Source of the DNA: a virus
Virus record (IMG/VR): IMGVR_UViG_3300024308_000302
Span: 186,001 to 250,000 of that record
Length of the DNA stretch: 64,000 bases
Strand: one strand, 5' to 3'
Position 1 is the first letter of the stretch. Each line of letters opens with the position of its first letter. The notes beneath the pieces were generated by a model. The model ran no database searches. It saw nothing but the letters and a program-made list of their open reading frames with translations, and had not been told where the DNA came from. Below are positions 27,989 to 36,696 of this stretch, one piece after another. The translations under genes and the position numbers were made by a program.

Positions 27989-28802
27989 AATCTAAAATAT
28001 ACTCAACGATATTATAAAACATGTCAATAATAGGGTTCTTTGCAACAGCTTTATCACCATCGACCTCAAAGATAATCATACCATCATGGAGGTATTTAAA
28101 GAAGTAGGGTTCAAAGTCAGCAGTATCCCAATCAAAATCAGGATTGTTAAGTTCTTCTAATTCTTTTCCATAATCATTGTTTTCACCATAAACAACAAAG
28201 CCAGTTGGTGTGAATTCAACCATATACATGGTAGCAGATGCATAACAAGCAATCATAAATTTATTGTCATACATGTAAATATAGAAATCGGAATCACAAT
28301 AACCTTTAAGATTGGAATGATAGTCATCTTCCATATTCTTAACTTGTTTATGGTCAACAGCAAACTGATATAATTTTGGAATCATGAGTTTTAAATCTTT
28401 TTCATACTTCTCTTTTCTGGGATCATCAATAGCATTCATGCCATTCTGAACAGCCGTTAAGACATTTTCTACTGAAAAGTTAGTATATTTAGCAATGATT
28501 GTTGCAAAATAAAATACATTATGACCAACAATATTGGCAAAAATACCATCATTTTTAAATGCAGAACCTAATGCATACATATAATTGTTACTTTCATTGG
28601 TAGACATCAATGTTTGTAAAGTAATATCAGGATCAGTAATTTGAACAATATAAAAGTCTCTATCAAAATAATACACATCAAAATAAGTGTAATGCATCAC
28701 ACGAGACTGGTTTACCTTAATGATATCTTTAATCAAATTAGACGCAATACAATTGAAAATAGTTAGAGCGTTATCGAAAAAACTTGGGTTTACAAGATAC
28801 AT
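27975..28802 (-). CDS. Hypothetical protein
   Basis: A 275-residue soluble acidic protein with TTGGAGA upstream. It contains DSDFYIYMYDNKFMIACYAS and ends VEYILDYEKF, so it lacks the Met signature although it is coupled to a gene that has it. It lies 61 bases downstream of pyrH on the same strand. No family recognised. Confidence 0.82.
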   Translation of the reverse strand: MYLVNPSFFDNALTIFNCIASNLIKDIIKVNQSRVMHYTYFDVYYFDRDFYIVQITDPDITLQTLMSTNESNNYMYALGSAFKNDGIFANIVGHNVFYFATIIAKYTNFSVENVLTAVQNGMNAIDDPRKEKYEKDLKLMIPKLYQFAVDHKQVKNMEDDYHSNLKGYCDSDFYIYMYDNKFMIACYASATMYMVEFTPTGFVVYGENNDYGKELEELNNPDFDWDTADFEPYFFKYLHDGMIIFEVDGDKAVAKNPIIDMFYNIVEYILDYEKF

Positions 28803-28863
28803 AATATCTCCAATAAAATGATAAAATAGGGACTATTTTATAATAAATGTTAAAAGGCAACCA

Positions 28864-29568
28864 TTAACTAACTAATGTTCCAACCTTTTCACCTAAAGCA
28901 ATAGAACTCAAGTTGTTCTTGCCCATAACGTCACAAACAACAATTGGAATATTGAAGTCTTTACACATTGTAAAAGCAGTCATATCCATAACTTCCAAAT
29001 TCTGATCTATAGCTTCTTTGAATGTCAAAGTATCATATTTAACAGCATCTGAATATTTATTAGGATCTTTGTTATATATACCATCTACTTTGGTAGCTTT
29101 AATAATTAAATCACAGTTTAACTCTTTAGCTTTAAGACTTGAAGCAGTATCAGTAGTTGAGAATGGATTACCAGTACCAGCAGAGAGAATAACAACACGT
29201 TTCTTATTGAGATGTTTTACAGCTTTAAGACGAATGAAAGGTTCAGCAACTTCATTAACAGCAATGGCTGTCATCACACGGTTTTCAATACCTTTGGATT
29301 TGAGCACATCTTGCAAATAGAGGCCATTCATAATAGTAGCCATCATACCCATATAGTCGGCTGTTGCAGGGTCTACACCATGCCCATTCAAGCTTTTACC
29401 ACGACAAATATTACCACCACCTACGACAATAGCAATCTCTGCACCCAATTTGTGCAAGCCAGCAATTTCGTCCACAATAGCATTAACTGTTTCTTTACTA
29501 TAACCAAATTTATCATCACCCATAAGTGACTCACCACTTAACTTCAACAGTATACGTTTATATTTCAT
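28864..29568 (-). CDS. pyrH: UMP kinase
   Basis: A 234-residue bacterial uridylate kinase (amino-acid-kinase fold) converting UMP and ATP to UDP and ADP. It has LKLSGESL (8-15), VVGGGNICRG (48-57), DYMGMMATIMNG (71-82), SAGTGNPFSTTDTAS (129-143) and IKATKVDGIYNKDP (156-169), all in place. GAGGA ribosome site. In most bacteria pyrH lies between tsf and frr; neither is here. It is apparently intact; whether it is the sole copy cannot be told. Confidence 0.97.
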   Translation of the reverse strand: MKYKRILLKLSGESLMGDDKFGYSKETVNAIVDEIAGLHKLGAEIAIVVGGGNICRGKSLNGHGVDPATADYMGMMATIMNGLYLQDVLKSKGIENRVMTAIAVNEVAEPFIRLKAVKHLNKKRVVILSAGTGNPFSTTDTASSLKAKELNCDLIIKATKVDGIYNKDPNKYSDAVKYDTLTFKEAIDQNLEVMDMTAFTMCKDFNIPIVVCDVMGKNNLSSIALGEKVGTLVS

Positions 29569-29644
29569 GTAAGATCCTCATATTCGCTTTCGATATAATA
29601 TATTATTGAATACAAACAGTCAATATTTCCATAATAATAATAAA

Positions 29645-29670
29645 TAAAAAAACCACCCGAAGGTGGTTTA
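29645..29670 (-). terminator. Rho-independent terminator
   Basis: AACCACC/GGTGGTT stem with a CGAA loop after the gene at 29688. Confidence 0.85.
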
Positions 29671-29687
29671 TTAAGTATTCTAACTAT

Positions 29688-30023
29688 TTAAACTTTCATA
29701 TTTTTTAAGTTTTCAATTGAATCCTCAATAGTAGCCGCATTAGAAGAGTGCTTTTTTTGCTTACGGATAAGAGATTCAATTTCTTCATCAATACGTGCAT
29801 TGAATTCCGAATCGTTTTCTTCTCTGGTCAAAACGATTTCTTCGTCAATGTTGCTATAGCCAGAATCGAATCGAATATTAGCAGCAGAACCATATTGGCT
29901 AATCAATTCAGCAACACGTTGTTGTACTTCAGCCAGTGTAGAGCATTCAGTAATCATATTTTCAACACAAATACGAGTCTCAATAACTTTCCGCTGGAAT
30001 GCTGCACTTTTAGTTTTTGACAT
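29688..30023 (-). CDS. Small helical hypothetical protein
   Basis: A 111-residue charged, probably coiled-coil protein (MSKTKSAAFQRKVIETRICV; RIDEEIESLIRKQKK) with TAGGAG upstream. No family recognised. Confidence 0.78.
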   Translation of the reverse strand: MSKTKSAAFQRKVIETRICVENMITECSTLAEVQQRVAELISQYGSAANIRFDSGYSNIDEEIVLTREENDSEFNARIDEEIESLIRKQKKHSSNAATIEDSIENLKNMKV

Positions 30024-30074
30024 TTCTATAACTCCTATTTAACAACAGTGTGATTTAAGATTTAATGTAACAAT

Positions 30075-30620
30075 TTAAAGGCTAAACAGAACTTTTTCCA
30101 TTGGACTTTGCATTTGAGGCCAGAAATAATAGCCTTTATAATCATTTGAATACATTTTGTACATGTACTCTGCAAATTCAAGATTAGACATATGGTCAAA
30201 AGGATTTTCAGAGATCATTTTGGTGCAATGTCTTTCCAAAAACTTCGCCATTTGTCCTTCAACTTGAGCAAAAAGCTCATCCCCAAAAACTCGACGCTGA
30301 ATTGAAACCGCATCAACTAAGTTTTTAAAATTGTAATAAGTAGTATGTAGAAACATAACAGTAACATTCAAAATGAAAGGTGCTTCCAAAATATCTTTTT
30401 TCTGTTGAGCGAAGACATGCTCAAGCTCAGAAGTAGTAATAAGTTTCACATAATCAAGGTCATCACTTACAACAGAACGCATAACATCCCAACGCCAAGT
30501 CGATGGATCACTGTTAGGTGCAGCGTGTTTTTTCAAAACATCAACCAAAGGAGCCACATCTTTCGTAATATTGTTTTTGATGTCATCAAAAGCAGCTTCA
30601 AAATCTCTAACAAGATCCAT
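30075..30620 (-). CDS. Hypothetical protein
   Basis: A 181-residue soluble, mostly helical protein (MDLVRDFEAAFDDIKNNITK) with a TAGGTGA site and its own promoter at 30652-30680. Composition is moderately rich in G+C for the window. Function unknown. Confidence 0.82.
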   Translation of the reverse strand: MDLVRDFEAAFDDIKNNITKDVAPLVDVLKKHAAPNSDPSTWRWDVMRSVVSDDLDYVKLITTSELEHVFAQQKKDILEAPFILNVTVMFLHTTYYNFKNLVDAVSIQRRVFGDELFAQVEGQMAKFLERHCTKMISENPFDHMSNLEFAEYMYKMYSNDYKGYYFWPQMQSPMEKVLFSL

Positions 30621-30651
30621 AAATCACCTATGAGTGTTTGTTTATGGTTGA

Positions 30652-30680
30652 ATTATAGCACAAATATTGAAATAGGTCTA
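30652..30680 (-). promoter_or_regulatory. Sigma70-type promoter with extended -10
   Basis: Minus strand TAGACC, 17 bases, TATAAT preceded by TGC, 32 bases before the gene at 30075-30620. Confidence 0.7.
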
Positions 30681-30698
30681 ATTGTTTATTTAATTTAA

Positions 30699-31331
30699 TC
30701 AAACAAAAATCATTTCAATAAGCGAAATTGTATTTTTCAAAGAATCAACATTATCAAATGACAAATCTTCGTTCATCTTAGTTTTGAAGATGTTTTTAAT
30801 CTTACTCTTTGTAGAATCTGAGGCTGATTCGAAGTCATCAGCAAACATATTCATAAGTTTATAGAAAACAACCTTTAATTCATCAAATGATTTAAAAGGA
30901 GTCATACTTAAAGCAGGTTTATTATCTAGAAATGCTCTAACAGTTAAATTGTTTTTTTTGTACTGAGAGCATTGAAATAATATCTTTTTCCCTAAAACAG
31001 TAGCTGGCATTTGAATGAAGTGATCTGAATAATCTAAATCATCTTTAAAGAATTCTGATTGTGCAAATATATCATTAGAAATAATACGAAGTCCAGAATC
31101 ATCATACCAATACAATAAAGCATCTGACAAAACAATGTTATACAAAGATTTTTGGCTTTCCAAACTTAATATATATCGAACATCATTAGACTTCTGATGA
31201 ATGCTGAAACTAAATACTGGAATTTCATTAATGAAACAATACTCAAAAATAGTGAGATTATTTTTTAAAGAAATTATTTTGTCAGATAGCATAACTAAAT
31301 ACAGTTGACTAACAATTGAATTAAGCTGCAC
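30699..31331 (-). CDS. C-terminal-tag protein, short
   Basis: 210 residues from a GTG at 31331 that has GGAG six bases upstream; another GTG at 31343 has none. A soluble protein (QLNSIVSQLYLVMLSDKIIS) ending NTISLIEMIFV, the shared signature. Internal similarity to other members is low. Function unknown. Confidence 0.78.
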   Translation of the reverse strand: MQLNSIVSQLYLVMLSDKIISLKNNLTIFEYCFINEIPVFSFSIHQKSNDVRYILSLESQKSLYNIVLSDALLYWYDDSGLRIISNDIFAQSEFFKDDLDYSDHFIQMPATVLGKKILFQCSQYKKNNLTVRAFLDNKPALSMTPFKSFDELKVVFYKLMNMFADDFESASDSTKSKIKNIFKTKMNEDLSFDNVDSLKNTISLIEMIFV

Positions 31332-31390
31332 ATTAGACTCCACTATATAAAATATTAAGTATTATAACAAAATCAATAAAATTTGTAAAC

Positions 31391-31413
31391 AAAAAAGAGG
31401 CCGAAGCCTCTTT
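31391..31413 (-). terminator. GAGGC-type terminator
   Basis: AAAGAGGC/GCCTCTTT stem with a CGAA loop after the gene at 31428. Confidence 0.9.
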
Positions 31414-31427
31414 AGAAGTTCAAGAAA

Positions 31428-31961
31428 TTATTTACGTTTCTTAGAAGGTTCCTTGAAAGTGATATAACGCAATTCTTCCTCAGATAGTTTCGACTTTACA
31501 GATTCAATGATAGAAAGGAACTTTGCATTGTTTTTTTGTTTTAGTTCTTCCTCTGCTTTAAGATTGGCATCAATTTCATCTTTAAAGTGTTTATATTGTT
31601 TAGTCACAATATCTTCAAAATTCATCCAAACAAAGTCAAAAGGAACTTTTTCTTGATAAAGATCGAATACCTTATCTTTATATCTGGTAGGCTTTCCAGC
31701 AATAACAACAGAAACAAAATCAGTATGACGGTCAACATCAAAGAAACCATTAGTTTCAGCCTCTTCATTAAGATTGTCAAAATCCCACCAATCCAAATCA
31801 TATTCAGTAATATCAGCAATCATACGAACAACATAATTAAGTCGTTCTGAAATGGAATTACGAAGAGTTTTAAGTTCTGCAACAGTTATCTTGCCTTCGA
31901 TTACAAGACGCATTACAGCAGCATCAAGTGGTTCAACAAACACTGCATGATTTTTACTCAT
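31428..31961 (-). CDS. Hypothetical protein
   Basis: A 177-residue soluble charged protein with a lysine-rich tail (ITFKEPSKKRK), AGAGGA site, own promoter and terminator. A probable helical segment (residues 130-155) is rich in Glu and Lys. No family recognised. Confidence 0.82.
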   Translation of the reverse strand: MSKNHAVFVEPLDAAVMRLVIEGKITVAELKTLRNSISERLNYVVRMIADITEYDLDWWDFDNLNEEAETNGFFDVDRHTDFVSVVIAGKPTRYKDKVFDLYQEKVPFDFVWMNFEDIVTKQYKHFKDEIDANLKAEEELKQKNNAKFLSIIESVKSKLSEEELRYITFKEPSKKRK

Positions 31962-31989
31962 AGTTAAGTCCTCTGAATTTTAGAAATAA

Positions 31990-32018
31990 ATTATACCATA
32001 TTTCGGATATAGTAACAA
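31990..32018 (-). promoter_or_regulatory. Sigma70-type promoter with extended -10
   Basis: Minus strand TTGTTA, 17 bases, TATAAT preceded by TGG; the same boxes as at 7574-7602. Serves 31428-31961. Confidence 0.75.
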
Positions 32019-32027
32019 ACAAAATTT

Positions 32028-32414
32028 TTAATTTTTAAGCCGATATGAATGTGCTAGCCCCTTTGAATGAAAAGTCTTTCCATCCAAAATAACTTCAACC
32101 TTGATGTTTGCACCACCTTTAATCACAAGACCAGTGTAGGTATTGCCATCAAAATCAAATTCAACAGTAGTGCCTTTCTCAATGTTCAAAAAACAATCAG
32201 AATAAGCTTTGGCCAGTGAATCTGGCATATCTCGTTTAGAGAGTAACGAATAGTTCAAAACAGATGGTGAAACATGTGAAAGAGTCTTCAAAGATTGAGA
32301 AACATTATCAAAAAGAACAAGATTGAGGTATTTGCCAGCTTTTTGAACAAAGCCAACATAAGATAAACCATTATGGTTCAAAGAAAAAATGTCACCACGC
32401 TTAAGATCGCTCAT
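32028..32414 (-). CDS. Small beta-rich protein, two SH3-like halves
   Basis: 128 residues from the ATG at 32414 (GGAG seven bases upstream); a GTG two codons earlier is poorer. Two similar halves (KRGDIFSLNHNGLSYVGFV and KGTTVEFDFDGNTYTGLVIK) look like tandem SH3- or KOW-like barrels. That fold suggestion is my inference. Function unknown. Confidence 0.78.
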   Translation of the reverse strand: MSDLKRGDIFSLNHNGLSYVGFVQKAGKYLNLVLFDNVSQSLKTLSHVSPSVLNYSLLSKRDMPDSLAKAYSDCFLNIEKGTTVEFDFDGNTYTGLVIKGGANIKVEVILDGKTFHSKGLAHSYRLKN

Positions 32415-32442
32415 AAACACGCTCCATTGAAGGTAATGGCTT

Positions 32443-32451
32443 ATTATACCA
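32443..32451 (-). promoter_or_regulatory. Extended -10 promoter element
   Basis: Minus strand TGGTATAAT, 29 bases before the start at 32414; -35 box weak. Confidence 0.6.
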
Positions 32452-32482
32452 TAAAGGATCTCTTATATTCAACAAATAATGA

Positions 32483-32511
32483 TTGATTAGGTTCTTATTT
32501 TTAGTTATAAT
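32483..32511 (+). promoter_or_regulatory. Sigma70-type promoter
   Basis: TTGATT, 17 bases, TATAAT, 33 bases before the GTG start at 32545. Confidence 0.7.
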
Positions 32512-32544
32512 ACACATCGAAATAAAATTTTGAGGAATAGAAAA

Positions 32545-32925
32545 GTGATCGATAATCTGAAAAAAGAGATTTCAAACCTTGAACAACTTCTTACTCTGAA
32601 AAAAGAAGAGTTGGCTAAATTGATTGAAGATGAGAAATTCAAAAATAAAAATCAATTGATTGCCCTTGCTGAAATGAGAGATCAATTTGCTGGCATTACT
32701 GATCTACTTTTGGTAAATAACACCCCAGAAGATATTGAAAACGTAAGAAAGCAATTTGAAGATAACTTCATGTGTGGATATAGAGTACATTTCTACAAAA
32801 TTAAAGACATTAAAAAAGCATATAGATTTTTAAATGAAAACATGGACAACAGTTCGTACAGTCAATCAACATTGTATGAATGGATGGATAAGAACGAAAA
32901 ATATTTAATTAATAAGGAATATTAA
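32545..32925 (+). CDS. Small coiled-coil protein
   Basis: 126 residues from the GTG at 32545, eight bases after a GAGGA site; an upstream TTG would sit over that site. The N-terminal 30 residues (LKKEISNLEQLLTLKKEELA) form a clear coiled coil. The rest is a small soluble domain. No family recognised. Confidence 0.8.
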   Translation: MIDNLKKEISNLEQLLTLKKEELAKLIEDEKFKNKNQLIALAEMRDQFAGITDLLLVNNTPEDIENVRKQFEDNFMCGYRVHFYKIKDIKKAYRFLNENMDNSSYSQSTLYEWMDKNEKYLINKEY

Positions 32926-32944
32926 TCAAAACAAAAGTAATAAA

Positions 32945-32966
32945 AAAAGAGGCTAATGCCTCTTTT
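32945..32966. terminator. Bidirectional GAGGC-type terminator
   Basis: AAAGAGGC/GCCTCTTT stem with a TAAT loop between convergent genes 32545 and 32984. Confidence 0.9.
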
Positions 32967-32983
32967 TTATTGATATAAACTTA

Positions 32984-33562
32984 TTATGTAATCGCAAAAA
33001 CACCTTCATAATCCACACTATAACCAATCTTTTTAAGATTATTCATGGCTTCTTGCATTTGCTTATGTCGAAAATCGGAAATCTCAGCATCAGTTAGTTC
33101 TAGTCGAGTAATAACAACTGTTACACCATCTTGCAGTTTGACATAAGAAGATTCATCATCATAACAAATAATTCGATCTTCAAGGACTAGCGAATTATTC
33201 AACATTTTGTTTTCTAAAGCCCAACAAAGAGTACCAATAACATTATGTTGACCATTTTTAAGAGGTTCTGCAATAAAGAGTTCTTTAAAAGCAGAAAGAT
33301 CGTTATTTTCAGTATCGACACCAAAGCGTGCTAAACTTTCAGCAAACTTATCATTTAAAGTGGACAATTCATCATTTTGAATAATAAAAGATTCAGAATT
33401 ATCATTAAGAAGAATATTGACAATATAACGACAATTAGGCTCAACACTGGTATGCATGAAAGCATCAATGGCTTTTTCAAGTTTGAGCTTTAGAGCAATC
33501 AAAGTATTTGCTGCTTCTTGAGTATTTTTGGCTTTACCAATATCAATGCGTGCAGATGTCAT
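32984..33562 (-). CDS. Hypothetical protein
   Basis: A 192-residue soluble protein (MTSARIDIGKAKNTQEAANT) with an AAGGAGA site and its own promoter. It contains a helical N-terminus and a beta-rich middle (CRYIVNILLNDNSESFIIQN). Unknown family. Confidence 0.82.
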   Translation of the reverse strand: MTSARIDIGKAKNTQEAANTLIALKLKLEKAIDAFMHTSVEPNCRYIVNILLNDNSESFIIQNDELSTLNDKFAESLARFGVDTENNDLSAFKELFIAEPLKNGQHNVIGTLCWALENKMLNNSLVLEDRIICYDDESSYVKLQDGVTVVITRLELTDAEISDFRHKQMQEAMNNLKKIGYSVDYEGVFAIT

Positions 33563-33589
33563 CTATGTGTTCTCCTTAAATGTTGTTAA

Positions 33590-33618
33590 ATTATATCAAA
33601 AACAAAGGTTACGTGCAA
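33590..33618 (-). promoter_or_regulatory. Sigma70-type promoter with extended -10
   Basis: Minus strand TTGCAC, 17 bases, TATAAT preceded by TGA; serves 32984-33562. Confidence 0.7.
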
Positions 33619-33679
33619 TTAATAATGTTAAATTAGAACCATCTCAATCACTGAAACAGATTGCTCAAATAAACTCTAT

Positions 33680-34711
33680 TTAAATATAAGCCATTTGATA
33701 TAATTCTAAATGTTCTTTCGTAAAGTCTTCAAGTTTGATACCAAGATCTGATAACAAGCCATCCCTGTAAAGGGCTAACAGATAATCATACAATGAATTC
33801 AAATTATTAAATTTTACAGTATTAAACTTTCCATCAGTGTCATGATAAGTTAATATGTATTTCTCAGGATCTTCAATAATACTAATAGAAATATATTTGC
33901 TATCACTCCAGACACTCGATGAATTGAAGTCATGAAAACATATTGAATATATAGAATGAGTAAAATGTTTGTTATTTGCAAATATTTTATTTAAATTATC
34001 AGTTTCAAAATCAAAGTTAAAATAAGTTCCATTAAGTGATTTATTCAAAGCTACTGCAGAAAAATTAATTAAAGAAAATATTTGATTAAATATACGACAG
34101 TCATCTGAAGGAAAAATTTTAGCAGTGATACTTGTCATTTCATTATAGTTAAGTGGATTAGAAGTATCAATTGAGAAGTCTTTCAAACACTCTTCTTTTG
34201 TGTACATATTCATATTTAAAGATTTAATACGTTCATCAAATAAAACATATCTATCCATACAACGAATTCGATTCAAATCTTTAAGGGTTTTAATTGTCGG
34301 ATGAAAAGTAATTAATTCAAGCGAAAATTGATAAATATTTTCAAATGTAGACTTCTCACTATATGAACGAACATGCCAACCATCAGCCAAAGTAAAAAGA
34401 ATACTTAATTCAAGCGTGATATCTATAAGAATGTGATTTTCAAAAATAAAAAGTTCACTTTTTTGATTGAATTTTTGAGGAATAGGGGCTTCTGATTCTA
34501 TATAATGCTTGAATTGAACCAAAGCGTGCTGTTGAAGCATAGAAGATGCTGATAACCCAGTTAAATCTTTAAGATAATAAGCAAATTCTTTATTAAAATT
34601 GAAAGAATAATAATCATACTTATCATAAATTAAAGAATGCTCAAAATCATTTTTGGATGATCCAATAAATATTTTCAATTTTTCGTAAATATCATAAATA
34701 AATTGATTCAT
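33680..34711 (-). CDS. C-terminal-tag protein, group B
   Basis: A 343-residue soluble protein with GGAGG upstream. Group B landmarks are TLKDLNRIRCMDRYVLFDER, IFNQIFSLINFSAVALN and NLNSLYDYLLALYRDGL. It ends HLELYQMAYI. It is the clearest member next to 21877. Divergent from the membrane protein gene at 34837. Function unknown. Confidence 0.87.
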   Translation of the reverse strand: MNQFIYDIYEKLKIFIGSSKNDFEHSLIYDKYDYYSFNFNKEFAYYLKDLTGLSASSMLQQHALVQFKHYIESEAPIPQKFNQKSELFIFENHILIDITLELSILFTLADGWHVRSYSEKSTFENIYQFSLELITFHPTIKTLKDLNRIRCMDRYVLFDERIKSLNMNMYTKEECLKDFSIDTSNPLNYNEMTSITAKIFPSDDCRIFNQIFSLINFSAVALNKSLNGTYFNFDFETDNLNKIFANNKHFTHSIYSICFHDFNSSSVWSDSKYISISIIEDPEKYILTYHDTDGKFNTVKFNNLNSLYDYLLALYRDGLLSDLGIKLEDFTKEHLELYQMAYI

Positions 34712-34836
34712 AATGCCTCCAAAATATGATGCCTAAGTATATCATAGCAGTAGTACATAAGCAATTAGATAAGATAAAATGTACACAAAACAAAAATGTG
34801 ATATAATAATATTAATATCTAATTAAAGACGAATAT

Positions 34837-35430
34837 ATGAAAAAAAATAAATTATTTAAAGCTCATATAAGTGACATGATGAAAATAGATGTGAGACATT
34901 TCTATTCAATAATGCATGAAAAAGAAAAACAAAAAAAAGAGATACAAGAAGAAATATCTAAAAATAGCAAATATCATAAAGGATGTGTTATGTTAGCAGG
35001 CGGAATAGGATTGCTTACTATTGGTATGGCCATAACAAATAACTATGATGTTTATAAAATAGATAAAGACATCATACATGCCAGTTTTGTAACAACATTA
35101 TTTGCTGGAGCAATTAGTTCAAAAATTTATAAACATTTGAATGAACTTATTAATCAACATTTTAAAATGCTCAAAGATCCAATAAGTTACAAACATGAAC
35201 AATTTGAAAAAAAATTAGTTGAATACTTAAATGAACAAGGTCATCCAACAGAATACCAATATATATCAACAATAGATGATTATTTTGAGCTTAAAAACAT
35301 ATCAAAAAATTCAGAAAATTATGAAAAAGAATTACATCAGAAAACAACAAAATATGTAGAAAAAATCATTAATGCTTATATAGAACCAGACGTTGCAAGA
35401 AAAAACACAATAAAACAAAACAAGCCATAG
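34837..35430 (+). CDS. Membrane protein with charged flanks
   Basis: A 197-residue protein. A charged N-terminal helix (residues 25-45, EKEKQKKEIQEEI) precedes one clear membrane segment (50-67, CVMLAGGIGLLTIGMAI) and a probable second (82-96). A basic C-terminal cytoplasmic domain follows. TGATATAAT lies about 32 bases upstream. Function unknown. Confidence 0.8.
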   Translation: MKKNKLFKAHISDMMKIDVRHFYSIMHEKEKQKKEIQEEISKNSKYHKGCVMLAGGIGLLTIGMAITNNYDVYKIDKDIIHASFVTTLFAGAISSKIYKHLNELINQHFKMLKDPISYKHEQFEKKLVEYLNEQGHPTEYQYISTIDDYFELKNISKNSENYEKELHQKTTKYVEKIINAYIEPDVARKNTIKQNKP

Positions 35431-35510
35431 ATATATTTAATAATTTTTTCTTTATTTTGAGGTCTTAATATGATAAAATATGTTATCGAAATATTATAAA
35501 AAGGCTGATT

Positions 35511-36155
35511 ATGATAGAAATTAAAGATATTGCAAGCTTGAAAGAAGCATTAACTACAGACAGTCAATCAGGTCTGTTTGTTAAGCCTTTGAAAGAATTT
35601 ATTAAAGAAGGTATTGTAATGGATTCTGGAACTAGACCAGAGTATCGATATCCATTAGATGAAGATGCTAATGAAATATTATTATTCCAAGTGAAAAAAT
35701 CTGTTATTACATTCAAAAGTTATATGAAAAAAATAAATGAAAATTATCAATATCATAGATCAAATGACTTACCAGCTACTATCACATACAACGATAATGG
35801 GTATCCTTTTTTTTATCAATGGTTTATTGAAGGATATAAATGTAGAGACAACGTAATGAAACCAATCACTGTTGAAAACAATGGTGATGAATTCTGGCAT
35901 TTCAAATACCAATATGATATCAGTGAAACACATCTACTTGCAGTCGCAAATATTACATATATTCATTCTAAACGACAAGATAAGCTAAGAGATATAGCTA
36001 TTGAGTGTAATGGAACATATATAGATTATAATTTAGAAAAAGCAAAAAGAATGGTGCCAGAAATTGATGACATTAAATTTGAAGATTGCTTTGATTTAAG
36101 TAAAAATATATTCACCGAAGATTATATTACAGTAATTGAAATGGCAAACATATAA
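35511..36155 (+). CDS. C-terminal-tag protein with HR-PA-W repeat-like segment
   Basis: A 214-residue protein with AAAGG upstream. Residues 81-113 (YHRSNDLPATITY, then FYQWFIEGYKCRDN) match the HR..PA.....G...W...G..hR pattern of YwqK-like repeats common in phage and bacterial proteins. It nevertheless ends YITVIEMANI, the signature carried by otherwise different proteins here. This makes it useful evidence that the tail is portable. Function unknown. Confidence 0.82.
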   Translation: MIEIKDIASLKEALTTDSQSGLFVKPLKEFIKEGIVMDSGTRPEYRYPLDEDANEILLFQVKKSVITFKSYMKKINENYQYHRSNDLPATITYNDNGYPFFYQWFIEGYKCRDNVMKPITVENNGDEFWHFKYQYDISETHLLAVANITYIHSKRQDKLRDIAIECNGTYIDYNLEKAKRMVPEIDDIKFEDCFDLSKNIFTEDYITVIEMANI

Positions 36156-36164
36156 TTATTGGAA

Positions 36165-36190
36165 ATAAAAGAGGCTGAAGCCTCTTTTTT
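36165..36190. terminator. Bidirectional GAGGC-type terminator
   Basis: AAAAGAGGC/GCCTCTTTT stem with a TGAA loop between convergent genes 35511 and 36196. Confidence 0.9.
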
Positions 36191-36195
36191 ATTGC

Positions 36196-36567
36196 TTAGT
36201 AATTGTCTGAATATATAATTAACTCAACTTTATCAATCATATGTTCAAGTCCAACCTTGCGAAGTGCATCAAGAAACTCAGATTTCAAATTGGCAGATAT
36301 TGAACCATATTCGGCATTAATCTTACTGAATTCAGATAGAGTAACTGCTTTACCATAATGAGGCAACTCACCAAGCGATCTCAAAACAGCAGTAGACCAA
36401 TCATGTTGTGGGTAATCTTCTGTATGACTTACAAAAACAAATCCGACCTTTGAATCTATCATTTGTAGATTTCTATCATTCTCAACTATATTTTGAGCAT
36501 TATCAAACTCAAACTCTTTAATTGAAGATGATAAAAAACCATAACCATATTTAAGATAATGTTGCAT
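36196..36567 (-). CDS. Hypothetical protein
   Basis: 123 residues from the ATG at 36567 (AAGGAG upstream); 11 extra codons upstream lack a site. Soluble protein (MQHYLKYGYGFLSSSIKEFE) with a helical C-terminus LRKVGLEHMIDKVELIIYS. No family recognised. Confidence 0.78.
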   Translation of the reverse strand: MQHYLKYGYGFLSSSIKEFEFDNAQNIVENDRNLQMIDSKVGFVFVSHTEDYPQHDWSTAVLRSLGELPHYGKAVTLSEFSKINAEYGSISANLKSEFLDALRKVGLEHMIDKVELIIYSDNY

Positions 36568-36696
36568 AATGTAACTCCTTAAAACATATAATAATATCAT
36601 TTAAATAATAAAAAGTAAAGTTTAATAATTTCTTTACATTGACTTTTTTTATAAAAAAAATATATTAAATATACGAAAAAATAAAAGGAGATAACA

